Assembly (NCBI RefSeq): GCF_028683095.1 | Contig: NZ_JAJUBC010000008.1 | Coordinates: forward strand, 62,001-126,000 | Source: Enterovibrio gelatinilyticus | GTDB lineage: Bacteria; Pseudomonadota; Gammaproteobacteria; Enterobacterales; Vibrionaceae | Direction of reading: 5' to 3' | DNA: 64,000 bases | Shown: piece by piece, positions 28,352 to 37,841 of the stretch | Numbering within the stretch: the stretch's first letter is position 1 | Layout of the letters: every line of letters begins with the position of its first letter | Made by a program: the position numbers and the translations under genes | The notes under the pieces: generated by a model | The model's input: only the letters and a program-made list of their open reading frames with translations | What the model was told of the DNA's origin: nothing | Database searches by the model: none

Positions 28352-30013
28352 ATGTTCTGTATTCAATGTGAGCAGACAATTCAAACCCCAACCATCAAAG
28401 GCTGCTCGTTCGCACAAGGTATGTGTGGCAAGACTTCTGAGGTATCAGACCTGCAAGATGTGTTGGTGTACGCATTACAAGGGGTATCTTTCTGGGCAAA
28501 TCTCGCTCGCGAATTCGACATCATCAATGATGAAATCAACCAATGGGCACCGAAAGCATTCTTCTCCACCCTCACCAACGTTAACTTCGACCCAGTACGC
28601 ATTCTTGAATTAACACACCAAGCGTCTGCCTTCAAAGCGCAGCTTGAACAACACGTCCGCGCCGCGTATCACATAGCGGACAAAGCACTACCTGAATTGC
28701 CAAATGTCGCTTGTTTCGAATTACCAGACACCGCAGAGGCAATCCTTGCCTTTGCACCACAAGTTGCTGTTAACCGTGGTAAAGACAGCGTTCATGAAGA
28801 TGTCATTGGTCTGCGTTTGTTGTGCTTATATGGCTTGAAAGGTGCAGCCGCCTACATGGAGCACGCACTGGTATTAGGCCAAACCAATAACGCTATTTAT
28901 GGTGAATATCATGAAATCATGGCGTGGTTAGGTACAGATCCAGAGGACTTGGGTGCACTGCTTGAATGCTCGATGAAAATTGGCTTGATGAACTACAGCG
29001 TGATGGAAATGCTGGACTCGGGTGAAACTCAAACTTTTGGTCACCCAGCACCAACAAACGTGAACGTGAAGCCAGTGAAAGGCAAATGCATTTTGGTCTC
29101 AGGCCACGACTTACACGACCTTGAAAAAATCCTGCAACAAACCGAAGGGAAAGGCATTAACGTTTACACCAATGGTGAAATGCTGCCAGCACACGGTTAT
29201 CCCGAACTAAACAAATACCCGCACCTTGTAGGTAACTACGGCGGCGCATGGCAAAACCAGCAGAAAGAGTTTGCTAATTTCCCTGGCGCGATTGTGATGA
29301 CATCCAACTGCTTACTGAATCCTAATGTGGGTCAATACGCAGACCGTCTGTTCACTCGTAGCATTGTGGGTTGGCCGGGTGTTGCGCACCTAGAAGGCGA
29401 TGATTTCAGCGTGGTGATTGAAACGGCGCTTGCGCAACCGGGCTTCCAGTATGACGAAATCGAACACATGATCACTGTTGGTTTTGGTCGCAATGCACTC
29501 ATGAACGCAGCACCTGCGGTGATTGATGAAGTGAAAAAAGGCAACATCAGCCACTTCTTCTTGGTGGGCGGTTGTGATGGCGACAAATCGGAGCGTAGTT
29601 ACTACACAGATTTCACCGCACAAGCACCAGAAGATTCCGTGATCCTGACGCTGGCTTGCGGCAAATTCCGTTTCAACAAAAATCAGTTTGGCGATATCAA
29701 CGGCATTCCTCGTCTATTAGATGTGGGCCAATGCAACGATGCGTACTCTGCTATTCAGTTAGCGTTAGCCTTGGCGAAAGAGTTCGATTGCGACATCAAC
29801 GAATTGCCGCTGACGCTTGTGCTTTCTTGGTTCGAACAAAAAGCGATTGTTATTTTGCTGACCTTGTTCGCTCTGGGCGTAAAAGGTATTTACACCGGCC
29901 CTACTGCACCAGCCTTCTTGACCGATAACCTGATTGCCATCATTCAAGAGAAGTTCGACATGCGCTCAATCACGACCGTTGAAGCGGACCTAAAAACAAT
30001 CCTCGCTGCGTAA
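28352..30013 (+). CDS. hcp: Hydroxylamine reductase / hybrid cluster protein
   Basis: This 553-residue iron-sulfur protein has an N-terminal cluster motif with Cys3, Cys6, Cys18 and Cys25, the spacing of the class with a 2Fe-2S cluster as in E. coli Hcp. Hybrid-cluster ligands appear later in GYGEYHE-like, [21 protein letters not shown] and LACGKFRFN segments. In enteric bacteria Hcp reduces NO at low concentration and acts in S-nitrosylation; hydroxylamine reduction is the older assignment. It is expressed from the sigma-54 promoter and followed by its reductase hcr. Confidence 0.95.
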   Translation: MFCIQCEQTIQTPTIKGCSFAQGMCGKTSEVSDLQDVLVYALQGVSFWANLAREFDIINDEINQWAPKAFFSTLTNVNFDPVRILELTHQASAFKAQLEQHVRAAYHIADKALPELPNVACFELPDTAEAILAFAPQVAVNRGKDSVHEDVIGLRLLCLYGLKGAAAYMEHALVLGQTNNAIYGEYHEIMAWLGTDPEDLGALLECSMKIGLMNYSVMEMLDSGETQTFGHPAPTNVNVKPVKGKCILVSGHDLHDLEKILQQTEGKGINVYTNGEMLPAHGYPELNKYPHLVGNYGGAWQNQQKEFANFPGAIVMTSNCLLNPNVGQYADRLFTRSIVGWPGVAHLEGDDFSVVIETALAQPGFQYDEIEHMITVGFGRNALMNAAPAVIDEVKKGNISHFFLVGGCDGDKSERSYYTDFTAQAPEDSVILTLACGKFRFNKNQFGDINGIPRLLDVGQCNDAYSAIQLALALAKEFDCDINELPLTLVLSWFEQKAIVILLTLFALGVKGIYTGPTAPAFLTDNLIAIIQEKFDMRSITTVEADLKTILAA

Positions 30014-30033
30014 TCTCGCGAGATCATCAACAA

Positions 30034-30070
30034 CAGCCCTACTTGCTGATTTCCCAGCAGGTCAGGGCTG
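30034..30070 (+). terminator. Strong hairpin between hcp and hcr
   Basis: Two stacked stems (CAGCCCT/AGGGCTG and ACTTGCTG/CAGCAGGT with one G-U) are followed by ATTTTTCCTATTTTT. This looks like an intrinsic terminator inside the operon, so hcr may be expressed at a lower level by read-through. Confidence 0.65.
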
Positions 30071-30116
30071 ATTTTTCCTATTTTTCTTTCTGTTTTGTTT
30101 TTAGGGTAACCGATCT

Positions 30117-31202
30117 ATGTTTAATGCGTGGCAACAACACCAAGCTGTCCAAATGACGTGTATGGATAAGTGGCAAGAAACGCCAGACACCGTTAGCATC
30201 AAACTGACTGTGCCTTCTCAACCCACAACATACACGTTTAAGCCGGGACAATTTGTTTCACTAGGTGCAGAGATAAACGGAAAGACTCAATATCGCGCTT
30301 ACTCCCTAAGTTCAGTGCCGGGTGAAGATCATCTGCAACTCACCATTAAACGGGTCGACAACGGGCTTGTGTCTAACCATATCGTTGATCATCTCAACAT
30401 TGGCGATACCGTGTCTGTCCTCAAACCCGCAGGGGAATTTAACTGCATCGATTTTCCGCCAAAGAAAAACCTTGGTGAGAAAACCAAAGTATTGCTGGTA
30501 AGCGCAGGTTGCGGTATTACGCCAGTCTATTCTATGGCGACATTTTGGCTTCAAACTCAGCAAGACATTGAGATTGATTTTCTTCATGTTGCAAAAGACA
30601 AAGCACAAACCATCTACTTAGATCAGCTTGAGACGTTAAATGCATTGCACGACAATTTCTCGCTTAAGCTCCTGCTCAAAGAATCGGGCGATGCCCCGCA
30701 CCCACAAGGGCGCTTAAACCAAGCATGGCTAACGCAACTGGTGCCAGACATTCATTCTCGCTCGGTATATTTATGTGGGCCAGCCTCCTTTATGACCGAT
30801 GTTCGCAGCTATTTGGTCGCAGAAGGCGTCAATTTAGCTCACTTTCATGAAGAAAGCTTCTCGCCTTCAGATGAAAACGTGATACCTCGATTTGCGCCAG
30901 AAAACTCAGGCGAACACACAGACACAGCGCCCGCCGAATCTGGCGTTCAGGTTCACATTCCCGCATTTGGACAGACCGTTGAAACGCAACTAGGCCAAAC
31001 ACTGGCCGATGTGCTGGAAGACGCAGGTTTGCCCATCATTGTGGCGTGTCGAAGCGGTGTTTGTGGCTCATGTAAATGCAAAGTGTCCGCAGGACATGTT
31101 GCATCCACCAGCCAAGAAACCCTGACGGAGGAAGAGATTGCACAAGGTTATGTTTTAGCCTGTTCTTCGACCTTGTCTGGAGATATTAATATCGAGCTGT
31201 AA
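30117..31202 (+). CDS. hcr: NADH oxidoreductase for Hcp
   Basis: This 361-residue electron carrier has an FAD/NAD(P)H-binding ferredoxin-reductase part (RAYSLSSVPGEDHLQLTIKR for FAD, VSAGCGITPVYSM for the nucleotide). A C-terminal plant-type 2Fe-2S ferredoxin domain shows CRSGVCGSCKCKV and a fourth Cys in VLACSS. It passes electrons from NADH to Hcp. It lies 103 bp after hcp, behind a terminator-like hairpin. Confidence 0.93.
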   Translation: MFNAWQQHQAVQMTCMDKWQETPDTVSIKLTVPSQPTTYTFKPGQFVSLGAEINGKTQYRAYSLSSVPGEDHLQLTIKRVDNGLVSNHIVDHLNIGDTVSVLKPAGEFNCIDFPPKKNLGEKTKVLLVSAGCGITPVYSMATFWLQTQQDIEIDFLHVAKDKAQTIYLDQLETLNALHDNFSLKLLLKESGDAPHPQGRLNQAWLTQLVPDIHSRSVYLCGPASFMTDVRSYLVAEGVNLAHFHEESFSPSDENVIPRFAPENSGEHTDTAPAESGVQVHIPAFGQTVETQLGQTLADVLEDAGLPIIVACRSGVCGSCKCKVSAGHVASTSQETLTEEEIAQGYVLACSSTLSGDINIEL

Positions 31203-31210
31203 GGTTTGGT

Positions 31211-31245
31211 GTTGTGTGTTGTGTGTTGTGTGTTGTGTGTTGTGT
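31211..31245 (+). repeat. Heptamer tandem repeat (GTTGTGT)x5
   Basis: Five perfect copies of GTTGTGT start 9 bp after the hcr stop. The run is non-coding in the plus frame and lies ~150 bp before clcA. A unit length that is not a multiple of three and perfect identity suggest recent slippage. Confidence 0.9.
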
Positions 31246-31396
31246 AGAAGTATCTGCACGACAATTCTCATCATCGACCATTTGGGCATTTTGTGATGAC
31301 TTAATGCCCTGATTGTATTTTGTATCATTTTCTGAAAACGCCTTTGTCGTGAACTCTTCTACGCTGGGAAAGAGATAGATCGCTTGGACATGCGCA

Positions 31397-32893
31397 ATGA
31401 CTTCAAACTCTGACGAAAAAAAGGCTGTTGATAAACAGCAAGCTAACATGGACCCGGAACTCATTGAGCGCATCCCTACTGACTCGATGAACACTCAACC
31501 CACCGAGCAACCCACCAAGACGATACGCCGATTTATTTCTTATCACCAAAACCCTATTTCGGTGCTTCTACTATCTACCATTGTTGGCATCATCGCTGGC
31601 CTGCTTTGTACAGCATTCGATATTGTGATCGATTGGCTAGTGAATGGACGATCGACTTGGGTGAAAACCGAAGGTGGCGTGAGTGCTCTCACTATCGCTG
31701 TCGTGGTTATCACCAGTGCGTTGTTATCCGCGTTCGGTTTTTTCTTGGTGAAACGATTTGCCCCCGAAGCCGCTGGCTCAGGCATTCCAGAAATTGAAGG
31801 CGCATTAGATAACCTCAAACCTGTCCGATGGTGGCGAGTGATACCCGTGAAATTTTTCGGTGGTATCGGCACTATCGGCGCGGGTTTAGTTCTAGGCCGA
31901 GAAGGGCCTTCTGTTCAGATGGGGGCAAGTGTCGGCCGAATGCTCACTGACCTTTTCCGCATTAACGATGACGAAGGCCGACATACCTTGGTGGCTTCTG
32001 GTGCAGCGGCAGGTTTAGCCGCCGCTTTCAATGCGCCTTTGGCGGGCATTATGTTTGTCGTCGAAGAAATGCGGCCACAGTTCAAGTACAACCTGATATC
32101 GATTAAAGCCGTGATGATCGCTGCAATCGCCGCCACGGTGGTCTATCGCAGTCTTCAAGGTCAAGGCGCAATGATCCCTTTACCTGCGCACTCCGATGTA
32201 CCTTTAACTGCCTTGGCGCTGTTTTTACTCTTAGGGCTGATATTTGGTTTTGTCGGGGTCATTTTCAATCGTTTGGTTATCATCACTATGGATGGCTTCG
32301 AACGTCTTCACCAGCATAAAACAGGACGATTTGTAGGGATTGGCGCGCTTCTGGGGGCTAGCTTTGGGGTCATGCTACTTCTACTGCCGAAACTGACGGG
32401 GGAAGGCGTCGAACTCATTCCCAACTCTGTCAATGGCAACTTCGCACTCTCAATGCTGGCACTGTTGTTTATGGCTCGCCTTATCACAACCCTCATCTGT
32501 TTTGGCTCAGGGGCTCCCGGCGGTGTTTTCGCTCCCATGCTGGCGTTAGGAACCTTGTTCGGCACAGGGTTTGGTATGTTTTCTATGCACCTTTTTCCCA
32601 ACATGGAAATTACGGCAGGCATGTTTGCTGTCGCCGGTATGGGCGCTCTTTTTGCTGCCACCGTTCGCGCTCCTATCACCGGTATTCTCTTAGTCATAGA
32701 ATTAACCCATAACTATGAGCTCATTCTCCCCTTGCTCATTACTACGTTAGGCGCAACCATGACCGCTCAAGTGGTCGGGGGAAAACCGCTATATAGCCAG
32801 TTGTTACAACGCTCACTGGCGAAGCAAAAAGCGGCAAATAAACCGTCACCAACACCACAAAAACCAAGCTCTGATGCCCCACCAAAGCCTTAG
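31397..32893 (+). CDS. clcA: ClC-type Cl-/H+ antiporter
   Basis: This 498-residue membrane exchanger has the three ClC selectivity-filter motifs: GSGIPEIEG, GREGPSVQMG and GAPGGVFAP. The gating glutamate (Glu169 in GREGP) and the proton-pathway glutamate (Glu224 in VVEEMRP) are both kept, which indicates an antiporter and not a channel. The N-terminal tail (~40 residues) is longer and more polar than in E. coli ClcA, and the true start might be a later Met. A Pro/Lys-rich tail ends the protein. It is related to acid resistance in enterics. Confidence 0.9.
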   Translation: MTSNSDEKKAVDKQQANMDPELIERIPTDSMNTQPTEQPTKTIRRFISYHQNPISVLLLSTIVGIIAGLLCTAFDIVIDWLVNGRSTWVKTEGGVSALTIAVVVITSALLSAFGFFLVKRFAPEAAGSGIPEIEGALDNLKPVRWWRVIPVKFFGGIGTIGAGLVLGREGPSVQMGASVGRMLTDLFRINDDEGRHTLVASGAAAGLAAAFNAPLAGIMFVVEEMRPQFKYNLISIKAVMIAAIAATVVYRSLQGQGAMIPLPAHSDVPLTALALFLLLGLIFGFVGVIFNRLVIITMDGFERLHQHKTGRFVGIGALLGASFGVMLLLLPKLTGEGVELIPNSVNGNFALSMLALLFMARLITTLICFGSGAPGGVFAPMLALGTLFGTGFGMFSMHLFPNMEITAGMFAVAGMGALFAATVRAPITGILLVIELTHNYELILPLLITTLGATMTAQVVGGKPLYSQLLQRSLAKQKAANKPSPTPQKPSSDAPPKP

Positions 32894-32910
32894 CGCCCAA
32901 GCGTAAACGG

Positions 32911-33390
32911 TTACGACATTGCGCGTTTTTCCTTTCGTCGTTGCGCAATCACAATCGACATATATCCGACAACCACAAGATTCACCACAAGTGCAATGAC
33001 AGGGAGCAACTTACCTTCCGTCGCCACGGCATAAATTTCAAACGGCAAGTACACGGCACCGCTTGCCAATGCAAACCACTCAGTCCACGCATAACCACGC
33101 CACAACCCAAACGCTTCCACCAACCGAATCGAGGCATACAACACTGAGCCTAGCGCCACAAGCGTCAGATTCTTATCGTTAATTTCGTTCACCGAATGCA
33201 TGATCACACTGGGAATTTCACTGGCGGGATTGAGATGTAAATGCTGAAGCAAGGCTTCGCAGAGATGCTGGATTTCTTTCCCTCCAAGCTCATGCAACGC
33301 AAAACCTACAACCAAAGAAAGAATCCCCTTGAACGCTTCCAGCGTTGCGATCGCTTTTAGTCCCTTTGGTGATTGCCCTGCCACACTCAT
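32911..33390 (-). CDS. DUF2127 membrane protein
   Basis: This 159-residue protein has about four hydrophobic segments and the family features GLKAIATLEAFKGILSLVVGFAL, SVLYASIRLVEAFGLWRGYAWTEWFA and LPFEIYA. DUF2127 proteins are uncharacterised inner-membrane proteins. It is convergent with clcA with only 17 bp between stops. Confidence 0.8.
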   Translation of the reverse strand: MSVAGQSPKGLKAIATLEAFKGILSLVVGFALHELGGKEIQHLCEALLQHLHLNPASEIPSVIMHSVNEINDKNLTLVALGSVLYASIRLVEAFGLWRGYAWTEWFALASGAVYLPFEIYAVATEGKLLPVIALVVNLVVVGYMSIVIAQRRKEKRAMS

Positions 33391-33486
33391 TTTTTCCCGC
33401 TCTGTTGGCTACTTATAACTGGTATTGTTTTGGTGCAGTTAAAGATTGGCTAACTTAATACGCCGCTGTCGTAGCAAGGGCAAGAA

Positions 33487-33508
33487 AAAAGGCCCTTTCG
33501 GGCCTTTT
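33487..33508 (-). terminator. Terminator of the HlyD/DUF3302 pair
   Basis: The stem AAAAGGCCC / GGGCCTTTT with a 4-nt loop is followed on the minus strand by further T. It lies 28 bp beyond the HlyD stop. Confidence 0.8.
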
Positions 33509-33535
33509 CGGATTTGTTGCTGTGTTCGGTTTTCG

Positions 33536-34759
33536 TTACACCGAGTGTATGAAGTAGAGTTGTGCTTTCATTCGGATGATGATGCCACGCACCACATCAA
33601 GAAAACTCATAAAGGCGATAGGCTTTTCACCCGACACCCATGCCAACCCGACTGCTCCCACGGGAATGTCATAACCTTCTGGCTCTTCCAACTTCAAGCG
33701 AACGAAATGGTGTTTGTTCATCAAGTTTGAACCTGTCGTGACTCGAACACCTTCTTCTAGCGCCAGCAATTTACCTTGTGATTCACCCGTCGCCTCCACA
33801 ATGCCTTCCACTTCGGCTTGGAAGATCTTGCCCGGATACACAGGGCTGGCAAATTCTGCGTATTGTCCCACTTTCACATTACGAATCGCTTGGTGATTCA
33901 CTCGCATCAATACGTATTTTTCATCGGTATACATATGTAAGCGCGGTAACACACCCACATATTGACCTTCTCGCATGATGAAGTTAGTCACGTAACCGTC
34001 AGCAGGCGCAGTCACTTGGGTTTGTTCCAGATTCCATTGCGCTTGAGACACCGCCTCAACCGCATTGTCCAATTCAGCACGCTTAGCATCAACAGCAAGC
34101 TCCGATTTCTCTTGGCTCAATCGGGCATATTCAACACCAATTTTCGCTTTTTCAATCTGTGTTTGTAATGTGCTAACTTGAGACTTCGCCAATTGCACTT
34201 TGTTACGCTGCTCATCCAATACAGACGTGGCCACCGTGTTAGGGGCTTTCTTGTTTTGTTCTAGGTAACGATTAAGTTGGCTCACTTTCCACTTGGCATC
34301 TTCCTGCGCTGCAATCATTTGGCTTTCTAGAACATTCAAATCAGCTTTTGTCGCTTGATACTGTTGCTCTGTCAACGTGACGTCTTGCTTGGATACATCT
34401 AGGGCCACTAGTGCAGAGTTCTCCGCGACAATGGCACGATTAAGTGCAATCTGATAAGGCTCATCTTCTATCGAATACACCAATTGTCCTTTTTTCACTT
34501 CTTGGTTTGGTGTAACGAAAATCTCATCAACGTTGCCGCGCACTTGGCTAGACCCTGGACGAAGCTGAATATGAGGAGATTGAACGACAGAGCCTCCCGA
34601 CAAATCCATTGGCGTGTAATTCAACAATCCAATCCAAACGAACAACAACCAAGCTCCGCCACCAATGTAGGCGAACAGTTTGCTATATAAGTTCCAAGGC
34701 ATACCTACCATGCGAAGGAGATAGATAAACAGCGCCCATACCGCTAAACCTTCAAGCAT
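33536..34759 (-). CDS. HlyD-family membrane fusion protein (YibH/YiaV-like)
   Basis: This 407-residue protein has an N-terminal membrane anchor (two hydrophobic stretches up to about residue 50), a barrel/lipoyl half (GNVDEIFVTPNQEVKKGQLVYSIE), a long coiled coil (about 100-230) and the second lipoyl half (TQVTAPADGYVTNFIMREGQ). It overlaps the DUF3302 gene by 8 nt. The pair matches the E. coli yibI-yibH/yiaW-yiaV arrangement, in which the transport partner is unknown. Confidence 0.83.
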   Translation of the reverse strand: MLEGLAVWALFIYLLRMVGMPWNLYSKLFAYIGGGAWLLFVWIGLLNYTPMDLSGGSVVQSPHIQLRPGSSQVRGNVDEIFVTPNQEVKKGQLVYSIEDEPYQIALNRAIVAENSALVALDVSKQDVTLTEQQYQATKADLNVLESQMIAAQEDAKWKVSQLNRYLEQNKKAPNTVATSVLDEQRNKVQLAKSQVSTLQTQIEKAKIGVEYARLSQEKSELAVDAKRAELDNAVEAVSQAQWNLEQTQVTAPADGYVTNFIMREGQYVGVLPRLHMYTDEKYVLMRVNHQAIRNVKVGQYAEFASPVYPGKIFQAEVEGIVEATGESQGKLLALEEGVRVTTGSNLMNKHHFVRLKLEEPEGYDIPVGAVGLAWVSGEKPIAFMSFLDVVRGIIIRMKAQLYFIHSV

Positions 34760-35162
34760 TGGTTTTCTCCTCTTTACTCAGATCTTGATTGCCACCTTCC
34801 AAATGGACGTTTTGATTCGCAGAAACTTCCTCGATAGCAGGATCTTTCTGTTCATCATTAGGAGCCTTCGTAGGTTCACGCCAAATATCTCGAATGCGAC
34901 GAAGCGCTTGATCACTATCTACAAAGGCAACAATGACCGCCACCACCCAGACCCAGTGCCACAAAAAACCTATCCACGTGAGTGCCGTGATCAGCCCCAT
35001 CTGCTGATGTTTCTTTTTCTTTGCCTTGCTAACGGGCAGTTCGTGAATTTTCCAAAACCCGAACGCAATGGCGCAAACGGAACCCACTAAAACCACTGCT
35101 GCCACAACATGCAGCACAGTATCCGTTGAAGCATCAACAAAAGGTGTCGCCAATAGGCTCAT
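34752..35162 (-). CDS. DUF3302 inner-membrane protein (YibI/YiaW-like)
   Basis: This ~136-residue protein has two membrane segments (HVVAAVVLVGSVCAIAFGFW and WIGFLWHWVWVVAVIVAFV) and a hydrophilic, acidic C-terminal tail. ATG at 35162 is chosen because GGAG lies 8 nt upstream; the longer frame starts with TTG. It partners the HlyD-type protein. Confidence 0.7.
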   Translation of the reverse strand: MSLLATPFVDASTDTVLHVVAAVVLVGSVCAIAFGFWKIHELPVSKAKKKKHQQMGLITALTWIGFLWHWVWVVAVIVAFVDSDQALRRIRDIWREPTKAPNDEQKDPAIEEVSANQNVHLEGGNQDLSKEEKTNA

Positions 35163-35288
35163 CACTGTCTCCAAGAAATAACAAGAGAACAGATAGTTAC
35201 ATCAATGTCTCTTTTGTGCAACATTTAGGAACGATTGATTCACTAATTCGTGTATATTGATTGAATCTATCCAGTTTCATGGCAGCGC

Positions 35289-36347
35289 ATGATTGACATT
35301 ACTTTTTGCCGAATGGCGTATATCAAACCGCTTCTCAAAGGCGTTATGCAGGTATATCGACTCGACATTACACAGCTCGGTATTCCTCACGCCCTATACG
35401 CCGACGACATGGCTCTGATCCCCCATTCCGAAATTAACTGCTGGTTACGTTCAATTATTGCGTTAACGGGGGATAGACATTTTCCCTTTAAGATTGCCTC
35501 CTTCCTCGATGTGACAAACATTGATGTTTGCGCCAACTGGTTAACCGCCTCACCCGATCTGTCCATCACATTCCGACGCATCAATTACGGTATGAGTTGT
35601 TTTCATTCGAGCGGCCACTATGTAGGGCGCCAATCAGGTCATATTCTCAAATGGTGTTATCACAATGCGTTTACGGAAGATGTAACAGATGTGGATGCAT
35701 TGCGTGTCGCTATCATGTTTACACAAGTATTGCGCCAGTTCTCTTCGCCCAATGTTGATGTCTCCGTCCCTGCCAATCACTTGCAACAGCAAGGAAAGAC
35801 TAAACCCTCGTCCTATTCCCCCCTAATGGTTCGCCTTGCAGGCTCAAACATTGATGTGAAAGAAGCAGAAGCATGGTTTGGGTGTCAGGTGGTTACAGGG
35901 TGTGAGCAAACCGAAGTATGGTTTGATACCAAGCTGTTATTGCTGGAGCACACTGCCTCGGTAGAGCAAAATCGAGAAGCGGTACTGTCCCTCAACGAAC
36001 TGGATGATTTGGTTAACATGCCGCAACGGGATGATCCCACCAAAGCGCTTTACGAAGTGGTGAATTACGCGCGTTATTACGGCATGCCGACGGTAGAACA
36101 AGTGGCGAATCTACTGGCGCTTTCGCCTCAGCAACTCCAACGCCGCCTACAAAAGCTTGGGTTCTCGTTTACCAGTATCGTGGCGTATGTGCTAAATAAT
36201 ATCGCCGTGCGTTACCTACTCAAAGGTTATGCCCCAGACCACATAGCAAAATTACTCGGCTACACCCATCCGCAGAGCTTCATCAAAGCCTTCAAACGTG
36301 TCAGAGGTTGCACCCCAAATGAGTATCTTCGCCACCTTTCTTTGTAA
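35289..36347 (+). CDS. AraC-family regulator
   Basis: This 352-residue protein has an N-terminal OruR/ToxR-like ligand domain and a C-terminal AraC double HTH (VEQVANLLALSPQQLQRRLQ, then HIAKLLGYTHPQSFIKAFKRVRGCTPNEYL). It is divergent from the DUF3302-HlyD pair by about 125 bp and may control it. The start has only a weak RBS. Confidence 0.83.
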   Translation: MIDITFCRMAYIKPLLKGVMQVYRLDITQLGIPHALYADDMALIPHSEINCWLRSIIALTGDRHFPFKIASFLDVTNIDVCANWLTASPDLSITFRRINYGMSCFHSSGHYVGRQSGHILKWCYHNAFTEDVTDVDALRVAIMFTQVLRQFSSPNVDVSVPANHLQQQGKTKPSSYSPLMVRLAGSNIDVKEAEAWFGCQVVTGCEQTEVWFDTKLLLLEHTASVEQNREAVLSLNELDDLVNMPQRDDPTKALYEVVNYARYYGMPTVEQVANLLALSPQQLQRRLQKLGFSFTSIVAYVLNNIAVRYLLKGYAPDHIAKLLGYTHPQSFIKAFKRVRGCTPNEYLRHLSL

Positions 36348-36510
36348 GAGGCAGCTCATCGTCAAACAGTCTAAAGGATGCAAAATCACGAGAAAAATCC
36401 GCTGAAGCGTGATCATTCTTTAAACACTCGCACCCGCCCCTCTTCCCTTTTTAGCGAGAAACACAGTAAACTCAGCGTGTTCTGAACAATCAGAACATCA
36501 CAAATTAATT

Positions 36511-36652
36511 ATTCTCAGGGCGGGGTGAAATTCCCCACCGGCGGTATGTCAGTGAAAATTATTGACGAGCCCGCGAGCGCCCGAACCTAGTTCGGGGTCA
36601 GCAGACTTGGTGAGATGCCAAGGCCGACGGTTAGAGTCCGGATGAAAGAGGA
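36511..36652 (+). ncRNA. FMN riboswitch (RFN element)
   Basis: The conserved RFN blocks are all present: the opening TCAGGGCGGGGTGAAATTCC, CCCACCGGCGGT, GAGCCCGCGAGCGCC, GGTCAGCAGACTTGGTGAGA, GCCGACGGTTAGAGTCCGGA and ATGAAAGAGGA. It folds as the six-stem FMN aptamer and should turn off ribB when FMN is high. A hairpin (GTATTCGA / TCGAATAC, 36710-36729) in the 120-nt stretch before ribB may belong to the expression platform. Confidence 0.95.
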
Positions 36653-36773
36653 TGATATGTTTACCCATTAAGTGGCTGTTTTCAGCACCTGCTTATCGGT
36701 GAATTGTGCGTATTCGAACACTCGAATACCGCTCATCTATGCCCTGATTCTGGTACGTATTATAGGAGTTACC

Positions 36774-37436
36774 ATGAATCAGACACACACTTCGCTACTT
36801 GCTCCATTAGGCACCCCATTTCAACGCGTTGAAGCTGCGCTAGAAGCACTTCGCCAAGGTAAAGGCGTATTGCTACTCGACGACGAAGACCGTGAGAATG
36901 AAGGTGATATCATCTATTCTGTCGATCACCTCACCAATCAACAAATGGCATTAATGATCCGTGAATGCAGCGGCATCGTTTGTCTATGCCTGCCAGAAGC
37001 ACAAGCTGACAAACTTGAGCTCAACCCAATGGTGGTGGATAACAACAGCGCCAACCAAACCGCATTCACGGTTTCTATCGAAGCAAAAGTGGGCGTCACC
37101 ACCGGTGTTTCAGCCGCTGACCGTGTAACTACAATCAAAACCGCAGCCAACCCAAATGCACAGCCGTCTGATTTGGCACGCCCTGGGCATGTATTCCCTC
37201 TTCGTGCACGTAACGGCGGCGTTTTGACACGTCGTGGTCACACAGAAGGCACCATTGATTTGATGCAAATGGCGGGGTTGTCACCTGCAGGTGTGTTATG
37301 TGAAGTGCAAAACGAAGATGGCTCGATGGCAAAAACGCCCGAGATCATTGCATTCGGCGCAAAGCACGATATGCCAGTACTCACCATTGAAGACATGGTC
37401 CAATACCGCCTGATGCAGGCAGAAAAAATCGCATAA
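36774..37436 (+). CDS. ribB: 3,4-dihydroxy-2-butanone 4-phosphate synthase
   Basis: This 220-residue enzyme makes the four-carbon precursor of riboflavin from ribulose 5-phosphate. [11 protein letters not shown] binds Mg2+, and [16 protein letters not shown] is the C-terminal family signature. There is no fused GTP cyclohydrolase II. The ATG at 36774 follows TAGGAG; the frame is open upstream to 36672, but that part lies in the riboswitch leader. It is a single gene, controlled by the FMN riboswitch. Confidence 0.95.
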   Translation: MNQTHTSLLAPLGTPFQRVEAALEALRQGKGVLLLDDEDRENEGDIIYSVDHLTNQQMALMIRECSGIVCLCLPEAQADKLELNPMVVDNNSANQTAFTVSIEAKVGVTTGVSAADRVTTIKTAANPNAQPSDLARPGHVFPLRARNGGVLTRRGHTEGTIDLMQMAGLSPAGVLCEVQNEDGSMAKTPEIIAFGAKHDMPVLTIEDMVQYRLMQAEKIA

Positions 37437-37841
37437 CCAACGCGTTCCGTTAGCCAGCTAACAAACACGTTTTCACATTGAGCGCCGGCTTTTGTACACA
37501 AATGCAGGCGCTCAATTCGTTTATACGGCTATTGAATCGGCTAACGCCGCAAATCTAAAAAAAATCGTTACACAACTAAACGACTGAGCCAAAAATTCGC
37601 TCAATCACTAAATACATATTCGATTCGTAATAAAACCTTATTAATTCACCGACTTTCGTTAACTACTCCCATCAAATTCATAACCCATCACATTCACCGA
37701 CAGACTTAAAAGCCGACCTCTTATTCACGCCATCATTATTATGAAATTTTATGCTTATAAGCACAAACAGCGCGAATTGATGCGTAGCGTCATAAACATG
37801 ACAATTCCATTGGTTTACATATTAATGGAGAGATACAACAT
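37437..37841. other. 405-bp gap: ribB 3' hairpin and BCCT promoter region
   Basis: A 10-bp stem (ATTGAGCGCC at 37477-37486 / GGCGCTCAAT at 37507-37516) may end ribB. The rest is AT-rich and leads to the BCCT gene. I see no small ORF or named regulator site. Confidence 0.5.

Noticed and set aside
31186-31494. Minus-strand frame reading through the heptamer run (Thr/His/Gln-rich)
   Set aside because: Its repetitive tail comes only from the tandem repeat, and it overlaps the start of clcA; no RBS or family support.
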